The position numbers and the translations under genes were made by a program. 32,653 nt of DNA from DATHTC01 sp050262775 (GTDB taxonomy: Bacteria; Actinomycetota; Thermoleophilia; Gaiellales; Gaiellaceae): assembly GCA_050262775.1 (NCBI GenBank), contig JBLNEO010000145.1, positions 1 to 32,653 of the forward strand, in the 5' to 3' direction. Positions 14,571 to 21,702 of this stretch are shown here, one piece after another (position 1 is the first letter of the stretch; each line of letters begins with the position of its first letter). The notes under the pieces are model-generated. The model was not told the DNA's origin. It made no database searches and was given only the letters and a program-made list of their open reading frames with translations.

Positions 14571-15493
14571 TGGAGTTCGCCTTCACGCCCGAGCAGGAGG
14601 AGCTGCGCCGCGAGGCCCGGTCGTTCCTCGCCGCCACGCCCGAGCCGACGTGGGACCAGCTCGTCGAGCTCGGCTGGGTCGGCGTCTCGATCCCCGAGAA
14701 GCACGGCGGGCTCGGGCTCGGCTTCCTCGAGGAGGCGGTGCTCCTCGAGGAGACGGCGCGGGCGCTGATGCCCGGGCCGTGGTTTGCGACGACGGTGCTC
14801 GCGCAGCCCGCGCTCGAGCCGGAGGCGCTCGCGCGGGTCGCGGCCGGCGAGGAGCGGTGGTCGGCGGTGGTCGGCGGCCTCGTGCCGAGCCTCGGCGAGG
14901 TCGACCGCGTGCTCACCGGCGACGGGCCCGTGGCCGCGCGCGGCGAGGCGGAGCGGACGATGGACGAGTCGCGCCCGCTCGGCCGCCTCGCCGCCCCCGA
15001 CGCGGCGATCGACCGTCCTCGGGTGCTTGCGGCCTGCGCGCTCGAGGCCGTCGGCGTGGGCGGGAGGGCGCTCGAGCTGGGCGTCGAGCACGCGCGGACC
15101 CGCCAGCAGTTCGGACGGCCGGTCGGCGTCTTCCAGGCCGTCTCGCACGCGCTCGCGACCACGTTCGTCGAGCTCGAGACCGCCCGCTCGGTAGCGCTGT
15201 GGGCCGCCTGGTGCGTCGCCGAGGGCGACCCGCAGGCACCCGTCGCCGCGGCGGCCGCGAAGGCGAAGGCGACGGAGGCCGCCGTGGCCGCGTGCGAGCG
15301 CTCGATCCAGGTGCACGGCGGCATCGGGTTCACGTGGGAGCACGTGCTCCATCGCCTGTACAAGCGCGCGCAGTGGCTCGAGAGCTTCGCCGGGTACCCG
15401 TCGGTGCACCGGGCGGCCGTCGCGGCCGCGCTCCTCGACACCGTCCCCGAGCACGAGGCGGAGCAGGATGGGGTACCGAGCGTCGTCGCTTGA
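14570..15493 (+). CDS. Acyl-CoA dehydrogenase, short partner subunit
   Basis: A 307-aa acyl-CoA dehydrogenase homologue, about 75 residues shorter than normal. The N-terminal helical domain (FTPEQEELRREARSFL, then GLGLGFLEEAVLLEE) and the C-terminal domain (HARTRQQFGRPVGVFQAVSH, QVHGGIGFTWEHVLHRLYKR) are clear. The middle beta-domain is reduced to a stretch with no SEPDAGSD-type block. It keeps the Arg/Gln residues that contact FAD across the dimer interface. With the preceding full-length subunit it probably forms a heterotetramer. ATG 14570 shares one base with the upstream TGA. Calling it a decayed copy is less likely, because the frame is intact and the neighbours are tightly overlapped. 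Confidence 0.88.
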   Translation: MEFAFTPEQEELRREARSFLAATPEPTWDQLVELGWVGVSIPEKHGGLGLGFLEEAVLLEETARALMPGPWFATTVLAQPALEPEALARVAAGEERWSAVVGGLVPSLGEVDRVLTGDGPVAARGEAERTMDESRPLGRLAAPDAAIDRPRVLAACALEAVGVGGRALELGVEHARTRQQFGRPVGVFQAVSHALATTFVELETARSVALWAAWCVAEGDPQAPVAAAAAKAKATEAAVAACERSIQVHGGIGFTWEHVLHRLYKRAQWLESFAGYPSVHRAAVAAALLDTVPEHEAEQDGVPSVVA

Positions 15494-15866
15494 CGAGCTC
15501 GGCGACGGCTACGGCTTCCGCAAGGTGCGGGCGCCGCTCGGCGTCACCGCGTTCGGCGTCAACTTCATCGTCTACCCGCCCGGGTGGGACGGCGTCGGCC
15601 ACTACCACGAGACGCAGGACGAGCTCTACCTCGTCCACCGCGGGCGCGCGCGCTTCGAGGTCGACGGCGACGCGTTCGAGCTCGGCGAGGGCGGCGTCGT
15701 CCACGTCGAGTCGACGACGCCGCGTCGCGTCTCGAACGCCGGCGACGGCGACCTGGTGCTCCTGGTCGTGGGCGGGAAGGACGGCTACGTGCCGCGCGAC
15801 GGGCACGCGATGAGCGACGAGGACGCGGAGCGACGCCGGGCGATGAGCGAGGGGAGGATGGAGTGA
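15468..15866 (+). CDS. Small cupin-domain protein
   Basis: A 132-aa single-domain cupin. Motif 1 is a perfect G-x5-HxH-x4-E-x6-G: His45, His47, Glu52, Gly59 in GHYHETQDELYLVHRG. In motif 2 the usual metal ligand His of the PHR turn is Arg86 (ESTTPRRVSNAG), so only three of the four common metal ligands are present. This leaves open whether it binds a metal normally. It overlaps the short dehydrogenase by 26 bases and the acyl-CoA synthetase by 4. Role in the operon is unknown: a small isomerase or dioxygenase is possible, but nothing in the sequence decides it. Confidence 0.85.
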   Translation: MGYRASSLDELGDGYGFRKVRAPLGVTAFGVNFIVYPPGWDGVGHYHETQDELYLVHRGRARFEVDGDAFELGEGGVVHVESTTPRRVSNAGDGDLVLLVVGGKDGYVPRDGHAMSDEDAERRRAMSEGRME

Positions 15867-17473
15867 ACGGGCTGATCATGGACTACGAGCTGAACGTCCC
15901 GGCGATCCTCCGCCGCGGCGAGCAGCTGTTCGGCCGCAAGGAGATCGTCACGCGGCTGCCCGACAGGAGCTTCCACCGCTACACCTACGCCGACTTCGCC
16001 GTGCGCGCGAAGCGCCTCGGCTCCGCGTTCCGCAACGCCGGGCTCACCGACGGCGCGCGCATCGCGACGCTCTGCTGGAACCACTACCAGCACCTCGAGG
16101 TCTACTTCGGAGGGCCGGTCTCGGGCAACGTCGTGCACACGCTGAACCTGCGCCTCTCGCCGGCTGACTTGTCCTACATCGCCGGCCATGCCGGCGACCG
16201 CGCGCTCGTCGTCGACGAGTCCCTGCTGCCGCTGTACGACGCGATCCGCGGCGAGGTCGCGTTCGAGCACGTGATCGTCGTGGGGAACGCGCGCGACGGC
16301 GAGCGCTCCTACGAGGACTTCCTCGCGACCGGTGACGACGGCTGGGAGCCCGAGGACGTCGACGAGCGGGCCGCGGCGGTCATGTGCTACACGAGCGGCA
16401 CCACCGGCAGGCCGAAGGGCGTCCTCTACTCGCACCGGGCGCTCGCGCTCCACTCCCTCGCCTGCACGCAGTCCGGGACGCTCGGGATCAGCGAGTCCGA
16501 CACCTGCCTCCCCGTCGTGCCGATGTTCCACGCGAACGCGTGGGGGTTCCCGTTCCACAACACGCTCGTGGGCGCGAAGCAGGTCTTCCCCGGGCCGCAC
16601 CTCGACCCAGCGAGCCTGCTCGAGGCGTTCCAGCAGGAGCGCGTGACGATCACCGCCGGCGTCCCGACGATCTGGCTCGGGATCCTGCAGATGCTCGACG
16701 CGAATCCGCAGGGCTGGGACCTCTCGTCGCTGCGCGGGATGATCGTGGGCGGGTCGGCTGCCCCGCGGTCGATGATCGAGGGGTTCGAGCAGCGGCACGG
16801 GCTGAAGGTCATCCACGCGTGGGGGATGACGGAGATGGCGCCGCTCGGGACGGTGGCGGAGCTGACCTCCGACCTCCAGGCGGCCGACGCCGAGACGCGG
16901 TACGCCTACCGTGCGAAGCAGGGGCTGCCGGCGCCGTTCGTCGAGATCCGCGCGCGCGGCGTCGACGGGCTCGTGCCCTGGGACGGGCAGACGATGGGCG
17001 AGCTCGAGGTCCGCGGCGTCTGGATCGCGTCGGGGTACTACGAGGACGACTCCCAGGCCGAGCGCTGGACCGACGACGGCTGGTTCAAGACCGGCGACAT
17101 CGTCACCATCGACGAGCGCGGCTTCATCGAGATCCAGGACCGCTCGAAGGACGTGATCAAGTCGGGCGGCGAGTGGATCTCGTCCGTCCTGATGGAGAAC
17201 GCCCTCATGGGGCATCCGGCCGTCGCCGAGGCGGCGGTGATCGCCGTCCCCGACCCCAAGTGGCAGGAGCGGCCGCTCGCCGTCCTCGTCGTCAAGGAGG
17301 GGCAGACGGTCGCCCCCGAGGAGCTCCGCGAGCACCTGGCCGCCGCGGGGTTCGCGAAGTGGCAGCTGCCCGACCGCTTCGAGGTGGTCGACGAGATCCC
17401 GAAGACGGCGGTCGGCAAGTTCCGCAAGACGGCGCTGCGCGAGCAGTTCGCGCAGGAGGCCGTCGAGGCTTGA
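15863..17473 (+). CDS. Fatty-acyl-CoA synthetase (AMP-binding, FadD-like)
   Basis: A 536-aa adenylate-forming ligase that activates a free acid to its CoA thioester with ATP. The phosphate loop YTSGTTGRPKGV starts at 176, the A5 motif is HAWGMTEMAPLGT, the A7 motif GWFKTGDIVTIDERG and the hinge DRSKDVIKSGGEWIS. The catalytic C-terminal Lys lies in KTAVGKFRKTALRE. Length and motifs match medium/long-chain acid ligases; chain length cannot be read. The GTG at 15863 overlaps the cupin stop and has GGAGGA at 15853-15858; an ATG at 15878 is an alternative five codons in. It supplies substrate to the two dehydrogenases upstream and the hydratase downstream. Confidence 0.95.
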   Translation: MNGLIMDYELNVPAILRRGEQLFGRKEIVTRLPDRSFHRYTYADFAVRAKRLGSAFRNAGLTDGARIATLCWNHYQHLEVYFGGPVSGNVVHTLNLRLSPADLSYIAGHAGDRALVVDESLLPLYDAIRGEVAFEHVIVVGNARDGERSYEDFLATGDDGWEPEDVDERAAAVMCYTSGTTGRPKGVLYSHRALALHSLACTQSGTLGISESDTCLPVVPMFHANAWGFPFHNTLVGAKQVFPGPHLDPASLLEAFQQERVTITAGVPTIWLGILQMLDANPQGWDLSSLRGMIVGGSAAPRSMIEGFEQRHGLKVIHAWGMTEMAPLGTVAELTSDLQAADAETRYAYRAKQGLPAPFVEIRARGVDGLVPWDGQTMGELEVRGVWIASGYYEDDSQAERWTDDGWFKTGDIVTIDERGFIEIQDRSKDVIKSGGEWISSVLMENALMGHPAVAEAAVIAVPDPKWQERPLAVLVVKEGQTVAPEELREHLAAAGFAKWQLPDRFEVVDEIPKTAVGKFRKTALREQFAQEAVEA

Positions 17474-18159
17474 GGCCCGCGGGCAGGACGTTCCTCGTCA
17501 CCGGCGGCCGCTCCGGGCTCGGGGCGGCCGTCGTCGCGATGCTGCAGGGTGCCGGGGCGACGGCCGTCGTCGCCGACCTCCCCGAGTGCGACGTCACCGA
17601 CGAGGCGAGCGTCGAGGACCTCGTGGGTCGGAGCGGCGAGCTCCACGGCGTCGTCTGCTGCGCCGGGATCGGCGGGTCGCAGCGCCTGCTCGAGTTCGAC
17701 GCCGCGCTCTTCCGGCGGATCGTCGACGTCAACCTCGTCGGCACGTTCCTCTCGGTCAAGCACGCGGCCCGGCGCATGGCCGAGAACGAGCCCGACGAGG
17801 AGGGGACGAGGGGCGTCGTCGTCATGACCGCGTCGAACGCCGCGTTCGACGGCCAGATCGGGCAGCACGCGTACACGGCCTCCAAGGCCGGCGTCGCCGG
17901 GATGACGCTGCCGCTCGCCCGCGATCTCGCGCGCCACGGGATCCGGGTCGTGACGATCGCCCCGGGGCCGCACGACACGCCGATGCTGGCGCGCCTGCGC
18001 GACGACATCCGCGCCTCGCTCGAGGCGCAGGTGCCGTTCCCGAAGCGCCTCGGCCGGGCCGAGGACTTCGCCGCGCTCACGCGCCACGTGATCGAGAACG
18101 AGTACCTGAACGGCGAGACGATCAGGCTCGACGGCGCCCTCCGCATGGGCCCGCGCTGA
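17470..18159 (+). CDS. HSD10-like 3-hydroxyacyl-CoA dehydrogenase (SDR)
   Basis: A 229-aa short-chain dehydrogenase. The cofactor motif TGGRSGLG is at 11-18, and the catalytic set is Ser122, Tyr135, Lys139. The C-terminal half follows the human type-2 3-hydroxyacyl-CoA dehydrogenase (HSD17B10) closely: AAFDGQIGQHAYTASK, TLPLARDLARHGIRVVTIAP, VPFPKRLGRAEDFA and LNGETIRLDGALRM. It would oxidise the 3-hydroxyacyl-CoA made by the neighbouring hydratase. It is slightly shorter than HSD10 in the N-terminal half. TTG 17470 overlaps the ligase stop (TTGA) and is the only start leaving the first beta strand intact. Confidence 0.9.
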   Translation: MRPAGRTFLVTGGRSGLGAAVVAMLQGAGATAVVADLPECDVTDEASVEDLVGRSGELHGVVCCAGIGGSQRLLEFDAALFRRIVDVNLVGTFLSVKHAARRMAENEPDEEGTRGVVVMTASNAAFDGQIGQHAYTASKAGVAGMTLPLARDLARHGIRVVTIAPGPHDTPMLARLRDDIRASLEAQVPFPKRLGRAEDFAALTRHVIENEYLNGETIRLDGALRMGPR

Positions 18160-18176
18160 TCCGGACCAGGAGGACC

Positions 18177-18959
18177 ATGGGCGAGTACGTCTCCACCGAA
18201 ACCGACGGCCGCGTCGCCGTCGTCACGATCGACAACCCGCCGGTCAACGCGCTGAAGGCGGCGCTGCTCGAGGAGCTCGAGGCGGAGCTGCTGCGGCTCG
18301 ACCGCGACGACGGGGTCGGTGCGATCGTCGTCCGCGGCGCCGGCGAGCGCGCCTTCGTCGCCGGCGCCGACATCAAGGAGTTCCCGGCGCTCCGCGCCGC
18401 GCCACCCCAGGAGGGCGGCTCCGCGCGCGGGATCCAGAAGCTCGGCGTCGCGATCGACGGGATGCGGACGCCCGTGATCGCGCAGATCCACGGCTTCTGC
18501 CTCGGCGGCGGGCTCGAGCTCGCGATCGCGTGCGACATCCGCGTCGCCGCCGAGGACGCGCAGCTCGGCCAGCCGGAGATCAAGCTCGGGCTGATCCCGG
18601 GCGGCGGCGGCACGCAACGGCTGCCGCGCCTCGCGGGCCAGGGGCGCGCGATGCTCCTCAACCTCACCGGCGACCCGATCCCGGGCACGCGGGCCGCGGC
18701 GTGGGGGATCGTCGACGTCGCCGTGCCCGCGGCGGAGCTCGCGGAGACGGCGCTCGGCCTCGCGCGCACGATCGCCTCGCGCTCGCCCGTCTCCGTCGGC
18801 GTGCTGAAGGAGCTGGCGCGCGAGACGCGCGACGTGTCGCTCGCCGACGGCCTCGCGCGGGAGGCCGACGGCTTCCGCCGCTGCCTCGCGAGCGAGGACG
18901 GCCTCGAGGGCGTGACGGCGTTCATCGAGAAGCGCGAGCCCCGCTTCACCGGGCGATGA
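18177..18959 (+). CDS. Enoyl-CoA hydratase (crotonase family)
   Basis: A 260-aa crotonase that adds water to trans-2-enoyl-CoA. The first oxyanion segment is ERAFVAGADIKEF, the second GFCLGGGLELAIACD, and the catalytic Glu region is QLGQPEIKLGLIPGGGGTQR. These are the classical hydratase motifs, rather than those of the isomerase or dehalogenase branches. The ATG has AGGAGG at 18168-18173 with short spacing. It lies 17 bases after the HSD10-like gene, the only real gap inside this part of the operon, and overlaps the quinone reductase gene by 4. Together with the ligase, dehydrogenases and HSD10-like enzyme it gives beta-oxidation up to the 3-ketoacyl-CoA. No thiolase is encoded in the window. 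Confidence 0.95.
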   Translation: MGEYVSTETDGRVAVVTIDNPPVNALKAALLEELEAELLRLDRDDGVGAIVVRGAGERAFVAGADIKEFPALRAAPPQEGGSARGIQKLGVAIDGMRTPVIAQIHGFCLGGGLELAIACDIRVAAEDAQLGQPEIKLGLIPGGGGTQRLPRLAGQGRAMLLNLTGDPIPGTRAAAWGIVDVAVPAAELAETALGLARTIASRSPVSVGVLKELARETRDVSLADGLAREADGFRRCLASEDGLEGVTAFIEKREPRFTGR

Positions 18960-19861
18960 GGGCGGTCGTCCTCCACGAGACGGGCGACGCCGACCGGCTG
19001 CGCGTCGAGGACGTCCCCGAGCCCGGCGAGCCGGCGCTTCGCGTCCGCGCCGCCGGGATCAACTTCCTCGACGTGCTCGTGCGCCGCGGCGAGTACCCGC
19101 AGCCGCCGCCGCTGCCGACGGTGCCGGGGATCGAGGTCGCGGGGGATCTCGCGGGCCGTCGCGTCCTCGCGCTCCTGCGTCAGACGGGCGGGGGCTACGC
19201 CGAGCGCGCGGAGGTCGACCCCGCCTGGGTGTTCCCGCTGCCCGAGCGGGCCTCGTACGAGGAGGGCGCCGCCTTCCTGATGACGTTCCTCACCGCGTGG
19301 ATCCCGCTCCACCACGTCGGCATCCTCCCGGGCGCGACCGTGCTCGTGCACGCGGGCGCGGGCGGGGTGGGGAGCGCGGCGATCCAGGTCGCGCGACACC
19401 TCGGGGCGCGCGTCGTCGCGACCGCGTCGTCGGAGGAGAAGCGCGCGATCGCACGCGAGCTCGGCGCCGAGGAGGTGTACGGCTACGACGAGTTCGGCGA
19501 CGCGGTCCGGGCCGACGTCGTGCTCGACCCGGTCGGAGGGGAGATCTTCGAGCGCAGCCTCTCGGTGCTGAACCCGCTCGGCACCGCGATCGCGGTCGGC
19601 TATGCCGCCGGGCCGTGGAGGCCGCTCGACACGCAGCTCCTCGTCGGCCGCAACATCGCCGCGTTCGGCTTCTACCTCGGCCGCCTGATGCGCCTTGCGC
19701 CGGGCCGCGTGCACGAGGCCGCGAACGAGCTGCTCGAGCTGTGGCGGGGACGCGAGCTGCGTCCGCTCGTGGGCGCGACGTTCCCCCTGGAGCGGGCCGC
19801 CGACGCGCACCGGCTGATCGAGGACCGGCGCCACACCGGCAAGGTCGTCCTTGTTCCGTAG
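18956..19861 (+). CDS. Zinc-independent quinone oxidoreductase-like MDR protein
   Basis: A 301-aa medium-chain dehydrogenase/reductase. The GroES-like N-terminal domain (AAGINFLDVLVRRGEYP, PGIEVAGDL) is followed by the NADPH-binding motif LVHAGAGGVGSAAIQVARHLG. The zinc-binding Cys/His residues of alcohol dehydrogenases are absent. It is somewhat shorter than the usual 320-330 aa, apparently in the first domain. Such proteins reduce quinones or the double bond of enones and enoyl-CoAs. In this operon an enoyl-thioester reductase role is possible. ATG 18956 overlaps the hydratase stop in ATGA; its own end overlaps the next SDR by 11 bases. Confidence 0.9.
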   Translation: MRAVVLHETGDADRLRVEDVPEPGEPALRVRAAGINFLDVLVRRGEYPQPPPLPTVPGIEVAGDLAGRRVLALLRQTGGGYAERAEVDPAWVFPLPERASYEEGAAFLMTFLTAWIPLHHVGILPGATVLVHAGAGGVGSAAIQVARHLGARVVATASSEEKRAIARELGAEEVYGYDEFGDAVRADVVLDPVGGEIFERSLSVLNPLGTAIAVGYAAGPWRPLDTQLLVGRNIAAFGFYLGRLMRLAPGRVHEAANELLELWRGRELRPLVGATFPLERAADAHRLIEDRRHTGKVVLVP

Positions 19862-20534
19862 CGCGGTCGTCACCGGCGGCCGCTCCGGGATCGGCGCCGC
19901 GCTCGTCGAGCGGCTGCGGGCGGACGGGACCGACGTGCGCGTGCTCGACCTCGCGGACGGGTTCGACGTGGCCGACCCCGACGCGTGGGACGCGGTTCCC
20001 CGCGCGGAGCTCGCGTGTCTCAACGCCGGCGTGATCTCGCGCGTCGGCGACGTCGCGGAGCTGCCGGTCGAGGAGTACCGGCGCGTGGTCGCGGCGAACG
20101 TCGACGGTGTCGTCCTCGGCACGCGGTGGGCGGCCCGGACGATGGCGCGCGGGGGCGTCGTCGTCGCGACCGCCTCGCTCGCCGGCCTGGTGCCGGTGCC
20201 GGGCGACCCGGTCTACGCGCTCACGAAGCACGCCGTCCTCGGCTGGGTCCGGTCGGCAGCGGCGCAGCTCGAGCCGCGCGGCATCCGCGTCAACGCGGTC
20301 TGCCCGGGCCTCGTCGACACGCCGATGACGGCCGCCGTCCGCGACCAGCTCGCCGAGTCGGGCCTACCGCTGATCCCGCCCGCGGCGGTTGCGGACGCGA
20401 TCCTGCTCGCGGCGCAGGACGCGTCGACGGGGCAGGCCTGGGTCGTGCAGCCGGGCCGCGAGCCGCTGCGCTTCCGGTTCCCCGGCGTCCCCGGCCCGCG
20501 CGGTGCCGGCGAGGGCGTGGTGCCCGAGCTCTGA
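19851..20534 (+). CDS. Short-chain dehydrogenase/reductase
   Basis: A 227-aa SDR, last gene of the acyl-CoA operon. The cofactor motif VTGGRSGIG is at 7-15 and the catalytic residues are Ser109, Tyr122, Lys126. LNAGVISRVGDVAELPVEEY and NAVCPGLVDTPM are further family blocks. As in the two other SDRs here, the segment between beta-2 and NAG is very short. It lacks the substrate residues that identify the hydroxybutyrate enzyme at 1139, so the substrate is not assigned. TTG 19851 is the start that preserves beta-1. There is no terminator-like hairpin after it. Confidence 0.88.
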   Translation: MFRSAVVTGGRSGIGAALVERLRADGTDVRVLDLADGFDVADPDAWDAVPRAELACLNAGVISRVGDVAELPVEEYRRVVAANVDGVVLGTRWAARTMARGGVVVATASLAGLVPVPGDPVYALTKHAVLGWVRSAAAQLEPRGIRVNAVCPGLVDTPMTAAVRDQLAESGLPLIPPAAVADAILLAAQDASTGQAWVVQPGREPLRFRFPGVPGPRGAGEGVVPEL

Positions 20535-20576
20535 GCGGCGGGAATGCCGTCGGCCCCCCGCGTCGTTTGCGGAGAC

Positions 20577-21179
20577 GTGAGGATCGGGATCGTCGGGAGC
20601 GGCAACATCGGCGCGACCGTCGCCCGCCTGCTCGTCGAGGCGGGTCACGAGGTGGCGATCTCCAACTCCCGCGGGCCGGAGAGTCTCGCCGACCTGGTCG
20701 GCGAGCTCGGCGAGCATGCCCGTGCAGCGTCCGTGGAGGACGCCGTCGCGTGGGGCGACGTCGTCCTCCTGGCGCTCCCGTGGCGCGCGCGCGAGAGCCT
20801 CCCGGCCGCGGACGCGTTCGACGGGAAGATCGTCGTGGACGCGACGAACGCGTTCGGCCCCGGCGGCGTGATCGACGTCGAGCCGAGCACGTCGAGCGAG
20901 GAGGTGCTCGCGCTCATGCCCGGGGCCCGGCTCGTGAAGGCGTTCAACACGATGAACGTCCGCCCGCTCGGGACGCGGGGGCACGAGCGGCCGCCGCTCG
21001 CGCTGTTCGTGGCCGGCGACGACGCCGAGGCGAAGGAGGTCGTCGCGGGGCTGATCCGCGAGGTCGGGTTCGACCCCGTCGACACCGGCGGGCTCCGCGA
21101 GGGCGGGCGCCGGCAGCAGCCGGGCTCGCCGCGCTTCAACGTCCCGATGACGCGGGACGACGCGCTCGGCCTGCCGTAG
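20577..21179 (+). CDS. NADPH-dependent F420 reductase-like NAD(P)-binding protein
   Basis: A 200-aa Rossmann protein of the NADP oxidoreductase/coenzyme-F420-dependent family. VRIGIVGSGNIGATVARLLVEAGH opens the fold, and LVKAFNTMNVRPLG is the family's later motif. Family members transfer hydride between NADP and F420 or are of unknown use. F420 dependence cannot be proven here, though an F420-type luciferase-like enzyme lies at 26983. Start is uncertain: GTG 20577 begins exactly at the first beta strand, with GGAG only 2 bases before it; ATG 20544 would add 11 residues (MPSAPRVVCGD) that resemble no domain. Confidence 0.8.
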   Translation: MRIGIVGSGNIGATVARLLVEAGHEVAISNSRGPESLADLVGELGEHARAASVEDAVAWGDVVLLALPWRARESLPAADAFDGKIVVDATNAFGPGGVIDVEPSTSSEEVLALMPGARLVKAFNTMNVRPLGTRGHERPPLALFVAGDDAEAKEVVAGLIREVGFDPVDTGGLREGGRRQQPGSPRFNVPMTRDDALGLP

Positions 21180-21196
21180 ATACCCCGAAGGGGATA
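21180..21196. promoter_or_regulatory. CsoR-like copper-repressor box
   Basis: ATACCCC-GAA-GGGGATA: a C4/G4 inverted repeat with ATA on each side, directly ahead of the truncated heavy-metal-binding gene. CsoR operators are commonly TACCCC...GGGGTA-like palindromes, so this is close but not perfect. It overlaps the presumed -10 (GATACT, 21193-21198). Confidence 0.45.
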
Positions 21197-21204
21197 CTCG
21201 GCGC

Positions 21205-21285
21205 ATGGACGAGCCGACGTATTCGGTTCCCGGCGTGAGCTGCGAGCATTGCCGCGCGGCGATCAGTTTCGTGCGCACGCGCTGA
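21205..21285 (+). pseudogene. Truncated copper chaperone (CopZ-like HMA domain)
   Basis: A 26-codon reading frame whose first 20 residues read as the start of a heavy-metal-associated domain: YSVPGVSCEHCRAAI contains the metal-binding GVSCEHC loop. A complete domain needs about 65-70 residues; here it ends in SFVRTR and a stop. Neither other forward frame continues the domain, so this is a deletion or rearrangement rather than a simple frameshift. The promoter-like GATACT 6 bases before the ATG and a CsoR-like box remain. It could still be a tiny expressed metal-binding peptide, but a remnant is more likely. Confidence 0.6.
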
Positions 21286-21293
21286 GGGCGCCG

Positions 21294-21322
21294 TTGTGCG
21301 CGGCGGCGGTCGGGTCTAGGAT
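21294..21322 (+). promoter_or_regulatory. Promoter of the 97-aa gene and the protease
   Basis: TTGTGC (21294-21299), 17 bases, TAGGAT (21317-21322), giving a leader of about 13-15 bases before ATG 21343. TAGGAT is the same hexamer as in the aceA promoter. Confidence 0.4.
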
Positions 21323-21342
21323 CGTCGCAGGGTCGAGAGCAG

Positions 21343-21636
21343 ATGCTGATCCACGTCGCACTCGAGGACGGCTTCGACGACGACACCGTCGTGTTGCGTG
21401 TCGACGGGGAGGAGGCGTTCCGTCGCGACGGCGTGACGACGCGGACGCAGATCAGCCGCGCGGCCGACGCCGAGCTCGACGTGCCGGAGCGCGGCGCGAG
21501 GCTCGAGGTCGACGTCGCGACGCGCGGGGTGCGCGAGACGATCGAGCTCGACCCGGCCGTCCGTCCCGTCGTGGCCGTCTCGCTGCGCGACGGCGGGCTC
21601 GCCTTCACCTACCCCGAGCACGCGGGATCCGCGTAG
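21343..21636 (+). CDS. Small beta-rich protein of unknown function
   Basis: A 97-aa protein with no signal peptide or membrane segment. It begins MLIHVALEDGFDDDTVVLRV and is made of alternating short hydrophobic strands and acidic turns, with no cysteines. That suggests one compact beta-sandwich domain. The overall charge is acidic. I do not recognise a family. It sits 66 bases upstream of the metzincin-like protease gene on the same strand, with no terminator between them, so the two are probably expressed together. It could be an inhibitor, chaperone or substrate of the protease, but nothing in the sequence shows this. Confidence 0.75.
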   Translation: MLIHVALEDGFDDDTVVLRVDGEEAFRRDGVTTRTQISRAADAELDVPERGARLEVDVATRGVRETIELDPAVRPVVAVSLRDGGLAFTYPEHAGSA

Positions 21637-21702
21637 GGAGGAGGGCGCCCGAGACCGATCCGACCCGCTGCGGCGCTTCCCACGGACGAGCAGGAGGAGC
21701 GC

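Noticed and set aside
21205..21342. A frameshifted but otherwise complete copper chaperone
   Set aside because: Neither other forward frame downstream continues the heavy-metal domain, so a deletion fits better than a frameshift.
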